Assembly (NCBI RefSeq): GCF_029168945.1
Contig: NC_083607.1
Location: forward strand, 34,023,257 to 34,087,256
Source: Cannabis sativa
Lineage: Eukaryota > Streptophyta > Magnoliopsida > Rosales > Cannabaceae
DNA: 64,000 bases
Direction: 5' to 3'
Numbering within the stretch: the stretch's first letter is position 1; every line of letters begins with the position of its first letter. Of this stretch, positions 46,701-58,733 are shown piece by piece. The notes beneath the pieces are model-generated. The model worked only from the letters and a program-made list of their open reading frames with translations. It had not been told where the DNA came from and did no database searches. The translations under genes were made by a program, and so were the position numbers.

Positions 46701-48750
46701 TTAAGTTGTAACCACTTAATTTAAAAATATTCCATTTTAAGTTAATATTCGAAAAGATATTAACTTAAAAAATATCTAAAGAATCTTAATAACCAATGCC
46801 TAAAATTCCTCAACTTAATTTTGAAATTTGAAATTCAAAAGATATTCAGATTTAAGTTGGTTAGTTGTAGATAACTAAATATCAACTTAAATAAGAATAT
46901 TTAATGAAAAATTTAAATTAAGTTCCAGAAAGAATCTAGATGGTTATAATTCTATATTTAATTAAATGCAAGAAAATACATATAGTTTAGCTTAGAATAA
47001 AAAATTCTTTAAACTATAATTTTCTTAAATTAATTTCAAAATAAATGAAATTAATTATGTTGCTAATCAATTTTATTAGGTTAAACTAGTGTAATTAACC
47101 TAGTACAGTTGTTCAAATCAGGCAAATGGGCCTTCACAATTGGGGTGGTTTGTGTGAGGGGGTGCTGGGTTCAGTATGTCGTACCCATTTCTATGGCTCC
47201 CAACTCTCACACAAGGCCCAAAAGAGAGGAATTTAACCTTAATAAGAACAACTGTTATTAATTGAATAGGCCTAAAAACTAAATGGGCCTAAATAAATTC
47301 TATCAATAACTATGATAATTTATTTTAGCAACATTAACCTATATGCATCTATAATAAAATTAAACACATAGGCTCACACAGGCACACTTTGGATGGGTCC
47401 TATCATGTTGCTAGGTCATACACAGATGAAAGAAGATTGCAAATTATACCTGTTACAAATTATTATCTTGACCAAGGGAGCCATCAGATCATTAGATCTG
47501 GCAAAAAGTAACCATGGCTATTTGCAATCAAGTAATAATAGGTTTTGAAAACTTACACATAAGCTAAAACACATACTCCTGCAACAAGGTTAGCTGGATA
47601 GTTGGATGTAGGATTTATTTAATTTTAAATTAAATATTTAATTTCGAAATAATTAATTAAATAAATAAAATATTTATTTTTCGAAAATTTCAAAAAAAAT
47701 AAAAAAAATTTCGAAAATTTATAAAAAAATTTAAATTTAAAATTAAACCTACAATTTTGAAAAATTAGGTTTCAACCAACCTAAATATCATTTCCAAAAT
47801 TTGCTAACTACTTTTAAATTTTTAAATGTTATTTTATAAATAAAAATTAAATAAAAAATTAGAAAAGATAAATAAATATCTTTTTCAAATTTTAAATGTA
47901 ATTTAAATAAATAAAATAACAAAATTTAAAAAATTAGCAAAATATCTTATATCTATTTAAAATTACATGATTATAAATATCTTATTTTAAATTTAAATAT
48001 GGTCAAAATATCTAAAAAGATTTAATTAAAAAAAATCTTAAAAGATAAGATATTTTTAAATATCTTAAAAGATAAGATATTTTAAAATATCTTAAAAGAT
48101 TTTATAAATATCTTAAGAGATATTTTTTTAAAATATCTTAAAAGATATTACAAATATCTTAAAAAGATATTATAAATATCTAAAAAATCTGACCTTAAAT
48201 TTAAAAAAAATATAATCAAATTTAAAAATAAGATAGATTTTTAAGCAAAAAGATAAATACTAATTCTATTCAAATTCAAATTACACTAATATCTTGAATT
48301 AATTTAAAAAAAAAATTAAATTAATTCAAAATGATAATTAGAATTGAATTAGGAATAGTAATAGTTATATACAAAACCATACAAAAATTTGGAAGTTAAT
48401 TCCATGAAAAGGTCTGAAAAATTGAAGAAAAAGGAAAAAATCCGAAACTGTACGGACAGTTCTCATGATCGCGAAAAATATCAAGATGTTGATTTTGTCA
48501 AATCTTCAAAAAATCATAACTAATTCAAATAAAATCCAAATTGAGTTCTGTAAAAGGCTAACTTGCTTAATTTTTTCCATACTATCCAATAAAAATAATT
48601 TCAGAATCGGAATCACAATTATTTTTCACGAAAATTTCACAAACATCAATCATTCATCAAATAACACTCAATACAACATGATACCATCCAAAGAACATAC
48701 AAACAATCGTTTTAAAGTCCAAATTTCATGTAAGTAAATCAATTACCATG

Positions 48751-48762
48751 GCTCTGAGGCCA
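48751..48762 (-). other. Primer binding site of V (variant)
   Basis: TGGCCTCAGAGC on the minus strand, two bases inside the LTR. It differs from the U site at positions 4-6 only. Confidence 0.8.
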
Positions 48763-48764
48763 GT

Positions 48765-50656
48765 TGTTGGAAATTATTTTACCAGGATCTTAGATCTACT
48801 CACAAGTATGTTTATTAACATCCTAAATATGAACTTTCTAAAACGATAAATTAAACACATATAAAGTTTAAGAAACCTTACATTGGGTGCAGCGGAATAA
48901 TATGACTCCTTCCGTTCAGATATCTAGCCCTTGATTCCTTTCTGTAGCAGAGCATTATCAATATCTGAACCTAGATCTCTTTCTCTGAATCCTTGATGCT
49001 GAATCTCCTTTGTTGATGATCTTTCTTCACGATCTTCCTCACTATGATTGAGGTATCACTTGATGTGTGTGGGCACTACTCATACACTAAGGATTTCGAA
49101 ATTCTAAGGAAGAAGAGAGAGAGTGGTCAGCTAAAGATAGGGAGAGAGAAGGCTCAGTTTTTCTGATTCAGAAAGTCTGAAGAAAAGTGTTAAGTTTCTG
49201 AAGCCTTCACTATCTATTTATAGCATTCCACTAGGGTTAGATTTGAATTATATGGCATTAAAATAATGAAAAAAATCAATTTAAAATAGCTACAAAGGTG
49301 GCCGGCCATGCCTTTAATGGATTGGGCCTTGGGCTTTGCAATTTTGCAATTTTAACACCTTTTGTATCTGATTTTCTCAAAAATGCCAATTTCCTAATTC
49401 AAACATTTAAATGCCAATTCTAACTATTTAATAACTATAAATAATTATTAAATAATATTGTCATTTATCATATTTATTAATTGAACCATACAAAGTATCA
49501 TAATTAACAAATATGCCCCTATAAACTCTTTCTTTACAATTTCGCCCTTACTTAGTGAAAATTTCACAAATAGACATAGTCTAATTTGAGAATTATAATT
49601 GATTAATCAAAACCAATTACATGAGTCTTACAAGCAATATTATCTCAACTAGTGGGGGGACCATGGGTCTATATAACCGAGCTTCCAATAAGTAGATCAA
49701 GAATTTAGCACTAAAATTCACTAACTTATTAATTCTTCGTTGAATCCACGCATAGAACTTAGAATTGCACTCTCAGTATATAGAATGCTCTATATGTTCC
49801 ACCATATAGACACATCATTAGTTATCCATTGTTATAATCCTAATGTGATCAATGATCCTCCATATGAATGATCTACACTGTAAAGGGATTAAATTACCGT
49901 TACACCCTACAATGTATTTATTCCTTAAAACACTTGACCCCGTATAAATGATATTTCAACTTATGTGAAATGAGTACTCCACCATTTATGTTCGTTTGGT
50001 CAAGCTCGAAGGAGATCATCCTTTGCTTACTATTCGCCAGATAGAAGCTATAGATTCCATGTTTATGATAGCGCTCCCACTCAATTGCACTACCGTGTTC
50101 CCAAAAAGTACGTATCACCCTGACCAAAAGGTAGGCTTAACTAACAATTCAAGGAACACGAATAGCCTTTCAAGATTGAGCCTAATCATAACAGGATTAA
50201 GATCATTTGATCTAGGATCAACTAGGCGATATTGACTTGAATAGATTTTACGGTAAGTTTAATTAAATCTAAGTCAAAGTTCAATATCGGTCCCTTCCGA
50301 TGCATACTCCATGCATCCAACCTGAGTTTTACTTTAACCAATGTTCTGGAAAGAACTAAGTATTTCTCCAAATACAAGTAAACTCTTGTTGTAGATTATC
50401 ATATCTGTAAAACCCTGTGTCTGATAAATCTAGGAAACTTTATTCACATAGTCATGTTTACTTTCCAATGTGTTGACGGCACAATAAACAGGATCAAGTA
50501 TGTGAAAAGGGTTTCAGATGAATTTATACATTATGTACATATAATCATGAAATAAATCATGTGAACCATGCAACATTAAATGTTATTTCTGATCTATATT
50601 AATAAGTAAATCTGATTATATTGAAATGAGTTTTATTTAGGGCATAAAACCCAACA
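48765..50656 (-). repeat. 5' LTR of V (1,892 bp)
   Basis: TGTTGGAAAT...ACCCAACA on the plus strand, with the TATA box at 49215-49222 on the minus strand. Both ends are canonical. Confidence 0.94.
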
Positions 50657-51019
50657 TTTAGGTCTACCAGAAAGGGACTGAATGTTAAAGTTACAGGAAA
50701 GGTACTTATTCAGTCTAAGGAAAGTTCTATACATCTTTGGCACCATTCCAAATTGCCTAAACTACTAGTGTTAACCAAAAGTAGTTGCCAAAAGGTATAG
50801 AATCCAGTATCCCAAAAGAGTAGACATATAGAGAGGAATTTCACATTATGAATGATTTTGTGATTAAAAGAAGAGTAATGGTGGAGAAAAGGTTGTGTTT
50901 AATTCAACCTTTCAGATCCTATTACAAGGAGTTTACTACTACTACACTTGATTTATATATCAAGGTGTTGAGATTATTTGAAATGCACTTTTTATTTTAT
51001 ATTAGTGCAAGTGGGAGTT
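50657..51019 (+). mobile_element. 3' end of U internal region with polypurine tract
   Basis: Resumes U after V; homologous to V 42519-42878 in reverse. Ends with GCAAGTGGGAGTTT (51006-51019), the polypurine tract. The 63-residue frame at 50848-51039 has no domain. Confidence 0.88.
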
Positions 51020-52083
51020 TGTTGGGTTTTATGCCCTAAATAAAACTCATTTCATATAATTAGATTTACTTATTAATATAGATCAGAAATAACATTTAAT
51101 GTTGCATGGTTCACATGAATTAATAAGTCAGTGAATTTATATTATAAATTCTTGATCTGCTTATTGGAAGCTCGGTTATATAGACCCATGGTCTCCCCAC
51201 TAGTTGGGATAATATTGCTTGTAAGAATCATATAATTGGTTTTGATTAATCAATTATAATTCTCAAATTAGACTATGTCTATTTGTGAATTTTTCACTAA
51301 GTAAGGGCGAAATTGTAATGAAAGAGTTTTAGGGGCATATTTATTAATTATGATACTTTGTATGGTTCAATTAATAAATATGATAAATGACAATATTATT
51401 TAATAATTATTTATAGTTATTAAATAATTAGAATTGGCATTTAAATGGTCGAATTTGAAAATTGGCGTTTTCGAGAAAATGAGATGCAGAAATGATAAAA
51501 CTGCAAAATTACAAAAAGTTAGGCCCAAATCCACATTCCTTAGGGCCGGCCACTTTTATAGGATATTTTCATTATTTTAATGCCAAATAATTCATACCTA
51601 ACCCTAGTGGAATGCTATAAATAGATAGTGAAGGCTTCAGGAAATTTACACTTAACTTTCTACTTTTTCCTTCAGAGAAAAACCTGAGCCTTCTCTCTCT
51701 ATACCTAGCCGCCACCTTCTTCTCTTTCTTCTTCCTTAAAATTTCGAACCACTTAGTGATTAGAGTAGTGCCCACACACAACAAGTGATACCTCAATCAT
51801 AGTGAGGAAGATCGTGAAGAAAGACTTTTAACAAGAAGGAGTTTCAACACTAAAGAAGGAGAGAAAGAGATCCAGGTTCAGATATTGATAATGCTCTGCT
51901 ACAGAAAGGAATCAAGGGCTAGATATCTCAACGGAAGGAGTCATTATATTCCGCTGCACCCAATGTAAGGTTTCCTAAACTTTATATGTGTTTATTTCAT
52001 AATCGTTTTAGAAGTTCATATTTAGGGTGTTAATCAACAAACTTGTGAGTAGATCTAAGATCCTGGTAAAATAATTTCCAACA
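51020..52083 (+). repeat. 3' LTR of U with internal deletion (1,064 bp)
   Basis: Same start and end as the 5' LTR at 24955, but about 0.8 kb is missing between 51119 and the following ATTAATAAGTCAGTG. The deletion is absent from the partner LTR, so it happened after insertion. TATA box at 51616-51623. Confidence 0.92.
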
Positions 52084-52357
52084 TAAAATCCCAAACTTGA
52101 AATCCAAATTGTTTTAAAATTTAAACAATTAACTCAAAAGTAAATAAATAAGCTTCTTCTTTATCTTTGACGAACTCCATCCCATTATCCAGCTTTCAAA
52201 TCAAACTCGGTAAGGCAGCACCTGAGTTTAAGAAGCTTGGGCTGTAAGAAGAAAAATAAACAAGGTTAGTAGTCCAGAATTAATAATCCAAATGGATAAT
52301 AATTCACTAAAACTCATTAGTTTATAGAAAGAAATACCTTGTTTCTTTGCAAGAAGC
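52084..52357 (-). mobile_element. W internal region between U and solo LTR
   Basis: Continuation of W downstream of its gag zinc knuckle, minus strand. No protease or integrase motif follows; the sequence becomes AT-rich and non-coding within about 50 codons. A TAAAA copy of the U target duplication is at its left edge (52084-52088). Confidence 0.75.
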
Positions 52358-54141
52358 TGTTGGAAATAATTTTACCAGGATCTAGATTTACTAACAAGTA
52401 TGTTGGATTAACAACCTAATATGAATTCTAAAACAATGTAAATAAACACATATAAAGTTAGAAAACCTTACAGTGGGTGCAGCAGAATAATATGACTCCT
52501 TCCGTTCAGATCTCTAGCCCTTGATTCCTTTCTGTAGCAGAGCATCACCAAGATCTGAACCTGGATCTTCTTTTCTCCTTCTTTGATGCAGAATTTCCAT
52601 AGTCTTACATACTATGATTGAGATACCACTTGATGTGTGTGGGCACTACTCATTCACTCAAAGTCTCGAAATTTAGAGAGAAGAAAAGAGAGAGAGGTGT
52701 GTGAGGCATTTTCTGAGGGAAACAAAGTGATCAAAGATGTGTGTATGTTTCCTCAAGCCAACACTTTCTATTTATAGAAAACCCTCTAGGTTTAGGTTAG
52801 AATTGTATGGCATTAAAATAATGGAAACTACAAATGGAATTTCCTATGCATAGGGCTGGTCATACAAAGGGATTGGGCCTCACTTTGCAACTTTCCCATT
52901 TTGTTATTTTCCATTCCCATTTTCTCAAAAATGCCAATTTTTCCAATTTAACCTTTTAAATGCCAATTCTAATTATTTAATAACTTGGAAATAATTATTA
53001 AATAATATTGCCATTTAATATATATATTAATTTAGACATATAAAATATCTTAATTAATAAATAAACCTAAAATCTCTTTTCTTTACAATTTCGCCCTTGC
53101 TTAGTGAAAATTCATAAAGTAGACATAGTCTAACTTTTAGAATTATAATTGATTAATCAAAATCAATTAACTGAGTCTTACAAGCAGTATGGTCTCAACT
53201 AGTATGGGGACCATGGGTCTATGAATCCACACTTAGAACTTGGAATTGCACTCTCAGTCATATAGAACGCTCTATATGTTCCATGATATAGACACGTCAT
53301 TAGTTATCCATTGTTATAACCCTAATGTGATCAATGATCCTCTATATAGATGATCTACACTGAAAAGGCACTACTGTTACCGCTACACCTTCAATGTATT
53401 TTATCCTTAAAACACTTAACCCTGTATAAATGATATTTCACCTAAGTGAAATGAGATCTCCACCATTTATCTTCGTTTGGTTAAGCTCGAAGGAAATCAT
53501 CCTTTACTTCTATTTGCCAGATAGAAGCTATAGATTCCATATTTATGTTAGCGCTCCCACTCAATTGCACTACCGTGTTCTCAAAATGTTCGTATCACCC
53601 TAACACAAAAGTAGGCTTAACTAACAAATCAAAGAACACGAATAACACTCTTGAGATTGAGCCGAACCATATCAGGATTGAGATCATTTGATCTAGGATC
53701 AACAGGTTATATTGAATTGAATAGATATTACGGTAAATTTTAACATATCTAATCAAAGTTCAATATCGGTCCCTTCTGATGTATACTACATACATCCGAT
53801 ACTGGTAAACTTTGCCAATGTCCTGGAAAGGACATAACACTTTTCCAAGGTGTAAGAATACCTATCGCTGATTATACCATGTCAGTCTAAATCCAGTGTT
53901 CTTACAAATCAGGGAATAAACTTTTGAACATATAATAAAGATTATATTCCAATGTGCTGACAACACTATAATCTTTAACAAACACATATGTTCTGGACTT
54001 AAAAGGAATTCATGCATTATATACATATAATCATAAAATAAATCATGTGAACCATGCAACATAAAATGTTATTTATGATCTTTATTAATAAGTAAATCTG
54101 ATTATATGAAATGAGTTTTATTTAGGGCATAAAACCCAACA
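52358..54141 (-). repeat. Solo Angela-like LTR (1,784 bp)
   Basis: TGTTGGAAAT...ACCCAACA on the plus strand, flanked on both sides by GAAGC (52353-52357 and 54142-54146). Neither primer site nor polypurine tract adjoins it; the flanks are W gag on both sides. It therefore results from LTR-LTR recombination of a former full element. TATA box at 52769-52776 (minus). Confidence 0.93.
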
Positions 54142-54974
54142 GAAGCTTAGGACATTGGGGTTTCCAATGGCCTTTTTCATTGCAGTAGAAACACTTTCCT
54201 TTTGGTGTATCACCAAAAGTTGCAGCCTTTTTGTTCTTAGTTGTTTTCACTGCTTCAGCTCGCTTCTTGGCATTTTTCCACTTCTTCTTATTCTTGGGTT
54301 TGGAAGTAGAGGCAACGTGTGCCTCAGGATTATTCGTCCTATTACCATTCCCAGAATTCTGAGGTTTACTCCCTTTCTTCTTGGGTCCTCCAATCAAATT
54401 TTCATATGTCTGAAGGTCATTGACTAACGTGTGAAAGTCTTGTTCCGTCTTGTTCATGACATAATTTGATGTATAGGGCAGAAAATCTGGAGTCAGACTA
54501 TTCAAGATGAGACTGAGTTGTCTGATCCATTTTATCACCATGATTCTGGAATTCCTGGAAATAACCTGCCATTTGGAGAAGGTGATCACGCACATTCTGA
54601 TGGGGTTCCATCCGTACATTGATAAATTTCTTAGTCGCGTCAAAGAGAGACTGGATAGATGTCATACCGAATAGCTCAGTTAACTGCGTCATGATTTCTG
54701 CAGCCGTGACAGAGTTAGCAAACCTTGTTTTCAAGGTGTCAACCATGCTGGAAAGCATGAAGTATCGAGCTTTATTGTTAGCGTTCTGCCAACGCTCGAA
54801 CTTCTCTTTAACAGCTTTGGTTGCATTGTCACCTGGCTGTTCAGGAGACGGCTCAGTCAACATAAATAGGGCACTTTCACCTATGAGAGAAATATTAATG
54901 TTCTCTTTCCATTTAGGGAAGTTAGATCCATTTAGCTTATTTTCAGTCAGCAGTGATAACATGGGATTCGACAT
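54142..54974 (-). pseudogene. Broken copia gag of W
   Basis: Starts at 54974 with MSNPMLSLLTENKLNGSNFP and carries the copia capsid pattern (NGSNFPKWKENINISL, then ARYFMLSSMVDTLKTRF and MTQLTELFG). The frame changes near 54520-54640, then continues through a Lys-rich linker to the CCHC knuckle CFYCNEKGHWKPQCP (about 54160). The solo LTR interrupts it right after CPKL. It is the only recognisable gag in the W/U/V family here. Homology suggests BARE/Angela-type gag, but the lineage call rests mostly on the LTR start (TGTTGGGTTTTATGCCCT), primer site and polypurine tract. Confidence 0.85.
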
Positions 54975-55136
54975 GGCAATTCAGGATACTACAAGATAAT
55001 AAATTGAAATCAATTATGGTTTAACACAAAATCTTATTCAGAAATTATTAGCACATAGCAAGTAGGAATTACAAGAGAAAATACTAAAAATAAAATCCTA
55101 AATAATTTCCAAGGTTTTCAACAAACTGATATCAGT

Positions 55137-55269
55137 GTCCCGTTTAGGCGAGAGTCAAAGCTATCATCCATTGAATAGAGTTGTCAGCTCATCTAAAATG
55201 ATAAACATTCTAGCAACCTTTTATTCGATCGAAAAGAGAATCCGACGTTGTCCCGTTTAGGCGAGAGTC
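55137..55269 (-). repeat. Duplicated leader hairpin motif in W
   Basis: The minus-strand motif GACTCTCGCCTAAACGGGAC occupies 55137-55156 and 55250-55269, 113 nt apart as in U, and lies 160-300 nt upstream of gag. Confidence 0.8.
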
Positions 55270-58045
55270 AAGGTCATTCATATTTCATGAGCTTCCACCA
55301 TTATTTTATACGTTTGATAGTCAAATACAGTCGCCACCATTAGGGTGATCAATACTAATATAAAACACTTACAAATATACTTATCTTTCGAGATTAAACA
55401 GCTAACTTGCTAATGAACGTTCCTCCATTAGGGAGGATTACTCACTAAAACAAAAGCTATGTAAAACCAACAATGGAGATCGAATATCTTAACAATAATA
55501 AAGCTCATTATTTAAAATGTATTTTCTTCTATTATTTATTTATTTTAAATATATATTTATTTAATTAAATTTTAAATTTAGAATAAAGTTTTAAATAAAA
55601 TTTAATTTAATATTTATAAAATTAAACTTAGATGGTTAAGAAAATAAAATGAATTAATTCCATCTTAGTATTAATTTTCCAATAAATATTAAGAAAATTA
55701 CTTAATTTAAGTTGTATTAATTTAAATTAACTTGCAACTCAAATTTAAATTTTCTATAAATATATATATATATATTGTATTTCGAAAAATTAAAGTATAA
55801 AATTATACAATTTTTGAAATACATTAAAAAAATAAATTAATCTTTACTAGAAAAAATACTTCAAGCAAGAATACTATCTATCTAGATTTTCTTTGACTAA
55901 TTAATTCAATTTCTAATAATAATATATTTTAGTTCCTTTATTAATCATTAAATGAAAAAAATCATTGATTTAAGTTAATTCAAAAATTAATTAAATAAAT
56001 AATTAATTTACAACTTTAATCTATTTTTCAAGATAAATTCAAAATCATCTTGCATAATCAAATGCAATTTTGAAAATATTGATTAATAAAATAAATAAAA
56101 TATATTTTGAAAATTATTCAAATTTAAGTTGTTAAAAAAAAATTACCAACTTAAAATAATTTTCTATTTAATTAAATGTCTTGAAAATTACAATATTTAA
56201 GTATCATGATGAAAATCAACTTAGATATTTAATTTTCATTTTAATTAAATGTATTAAGTTCAAGAAATAAATAATTAAGTATAGAGAAGACTTAATTATT
56301 AATTTCCAGTTTAATACTAGGAAGAATATTCTTAACTTGAATTGTACCAATAATTAATTATTAAACAATTTATTTCACAATCAATGATATTTTCCTATTT
56401 TATTATTAGAAATAATTACTAGTATAGAAATAACTATCTAGAAAATATCTTAATTTAACTAAGTATCTTTTCAAGATTTAGAAAATATCTGATTTAAGTT
56501 GTTATAGAAAGAATCTAAAATAAGCAACTTAAAATTTTCTAAATAAAATTTAATTAAATATCAAAATTAGGTGGTAACTACCTAATTTAAGAATATTCCA
56601 TTTTAAGTTTAAAATCAACTTAAAAAAATATCTTAAGAATATTCAATAACCAATTCCTAGAATTCCTCAACTTAATATTAAATTCAAAGGATATTCAAAT
56701 TTAAGTTAATAAGGAAAATTAGTAATAACTAATTTATAACTTAAATAGGAATATTTAATGAAATAATAAAAGTAAGTTTCAAAAAGAATCTAGTTAGTTA
56801 AAATTCTTTATTTAATTAAATACAAGAAAAATACAAATAGTTTATCAAGAAATAATATCTTAAACTAAGAGTGTTTTTCTGAAAATTAACTTTAAAATAT
56901 TAAAATGAAAATAAATTTCATATATTTTAAAAGTTAATTATGTTACTAATCAATTTTATTAGGTTAAACTAATTTAATTAACCTTAAAATGAATAACTGT
57001 TATTAATTGAATAGGTTAAAAAACTAAATGGAGCTAAATAAAATCTATCAGGGTGTGACATTTTATTGAGCAACAACCTATATGCATCTATAATAAAATA
57101 AACATATAGGCTCACACAGACACACAGATTTGGATGGACCCTATCATGTTATTAGGTCATACACAGATGAAAGAAGAATGTAAAATTTACCTGTTACAAA
57201 TTATTTACTTGACCTATTGACAATTGAACCATGGGTTAAAATCAAATCATTGGATCTATCAACAAGTTAACCGTGGCAATTTAGATCAAGCAATAATAGG
57301 TTTTAGAAAAACTTACAAACAATCTAAAACACATACTCCTGCAACAAGTTAGATTTGGATAGTTGGATGTAGGATTTATTTAATTTAAAATATTAAATAT
57401 ATTTCTAAAATAAGTAAATAATAAAAAATATATTTTTGGATTTTAAAATGAAATAAAATAATATTTAAAATTAAACCTACAATTTTGAAAAATTAGGTTT
57501 CAAGTAACCTAAATATCATTTCAAAAATAAATTTGCTAACTTACCTTTTAAATTTTCATGTTATTTTAAAATTAAATATTCAATAAGAAAATGATAAATA
57601 CATACTCTTTTCAGATTTTATAATTTAATTTAAGTAAAAATAACAAAATTTAAAAGTTAACAAAAATATCTTATTTCCCATTTTAAAATACCATAATTAT
57701 AGTAATCTTATTTTAAATCTAAATAAGGTCAAATTACTTAAAATAGAATATTTTATAAAAGTAATTTAATATCTGACCTTAGATTTAAAAATAAGATAAA
57801 ATAATCAAAATTTTAAAGAAAATAAGAAAAGAGGTAAGCAAAAATTGATTTTTACCTATTTTCAAATTTAAATTACACTAATATCTAAAATTAATTTTGA
57901 AAATTCAAATTAATTTATTTCTGATAATTAGATTTGAAATATGAAAATTGAAATTCAAAATACAAAACTACACAAAAAATCAGAAGTTAATTCCATTAAA
58001 TAGCATGAAAAATTGAAGAAAGCGAAAAAAAATTGCACGCTGTAC

Positions 58046-58070
58046 GGATGGTATGCACAGCATACCACCC
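58046..58070 (-). other. Conserved 25-nt leader hairpin, copy in W
   Basis: On the minus (sense) strand, arms GGGTGGTATGC and GCATACCATCC enclose TGT. All 11 positions pair, one being G.U. It lies 353 nt from the LTR. Confidence 0.8.
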
Positions 58071-58409
58071 GCGCGCGCAAGGGGAGTGATCTGCCATGTT
58101 TCCACGGCGCTGGGAGGCTGCAAGCAGCCCTTCCGCGCGCGTGGGAAGGGTGATCACCACCCTAATTTTTCCCAATTTTCAAAAATGCATAACTAATTCA
58201 AATAAAATCGAAATCGAGTTCTGTAAAAAAATAAATTGCTTAATTTTTCCAAACTATCCAATAAAAATAATTCCAGAAACAGAAAATCAATTATTTTTCC
58301 TAGAATTTCACAAACATCAATTAATCATCACAAAAAAAACATGATACCATCCAAATCACAAACAAATCGTTTTAAGTCTACATTTCTTGCAAGCAAATCA
58401 ATTACCATG

Positions 58410-58421
58410 GCTCTGGTGCCA
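58410..58421 (-). other. Primer binding site of W (variant)
   Basis: TGGCACCAGAGC on the minus strand, differing from the U site at positions 4 and 6. Confidence 0.8.
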
Positions 58422-58423
58422 GT

Positions 58424-58733
58424 TGTTGGAATTTATTTTACCAAGATCTTAGATCTACTCACAAGTATGTTGATTAAAAACCTAAATATGAACTTCTAAA
58501 AAAATAATAAAAAAAACACATATAAAGTTAAGAAAATCTTACATTGATGGCAGGGGAATAATATGTCTCCTTCCACTCAGATCTCTAACCCTTGATTCCT
58601 TTCTGTTGCAGAGTATAATCAATATCTGAGCTCGAATGTCCTTCAGTTGGATGTGATCCGTCACAGTCTTCCAATCTATGATTGAGGTACTGTTTGCTGT
58701 GTGTGGGCACTACTCTCTCACTAGGGAATTCGA

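Larger units (their letters stand above)
42519..48764 (-). mobile_element. Internal region of V, no intact coding sequence
   Basis: Right to left: primer site (48751-48762), AT-rich leader, the hairpin pair near 45457-45328 with a third variant at 45522-45540, a diverged second leader unit (about 45170-44930), non-coding sequence, the RT remnant (43700-43050) and the polypurine tract (42519-42531). The GC-rich island with the 25-nt hairpin seen in U, W and Y is almost entirely deleted near 48440-48470. Between 48020 and 48180 there is an AT-rich run with many AAAAGATAT repeats. Confidence 0.85.
40625..50656 (-). mobile_element. Complete Angela-like non-autonomous copia element V (10,032 bp)
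   Basis: Two nearly identical LTRs (40625-42518 and 48765-50656), primer site, 6.2 kb internal region, polypurine tract and target duplication. No nested insertion. Its internal region codes for nothing intact. By eye I count about nine substitutions and one A-run indel between the LTRs, near 0.5%, so it is the youngest insertion whose LTR pair can be compared here. Confidence 0.93.
24955..52083 (+). mobile_element. Angela-like Ty1/copia element U, with nested insertions
   Basis: 5' LTR 24955-26840, primer site and leader 26841-27406, leader and internal region 36250-40624 and 50657-51019, 3' LTR 51020-52083, flanked by TAAAA. Inserts: a Tekay-like element (about 27407-36249) and V (40625-50656). 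Against V it lacks about 1.0 kb of leader (V 47273-48274) at the Tekay junction. No intact ORF. Confidence 0.9.
54975..58423 (-). mobile_element. Leader of W (3.4 kb, AT-rich)
   Basis: From right to left: primer site, GC-rich island 58030-58160 with the 25-nt hairpin, long AT-rich tract to about 55500, then the leader unit with the duplicated hairpin motif, then gag. No credible ORF. A leader of this size is far longer than in typical autonomous copia elements. Confidence 0.85.
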
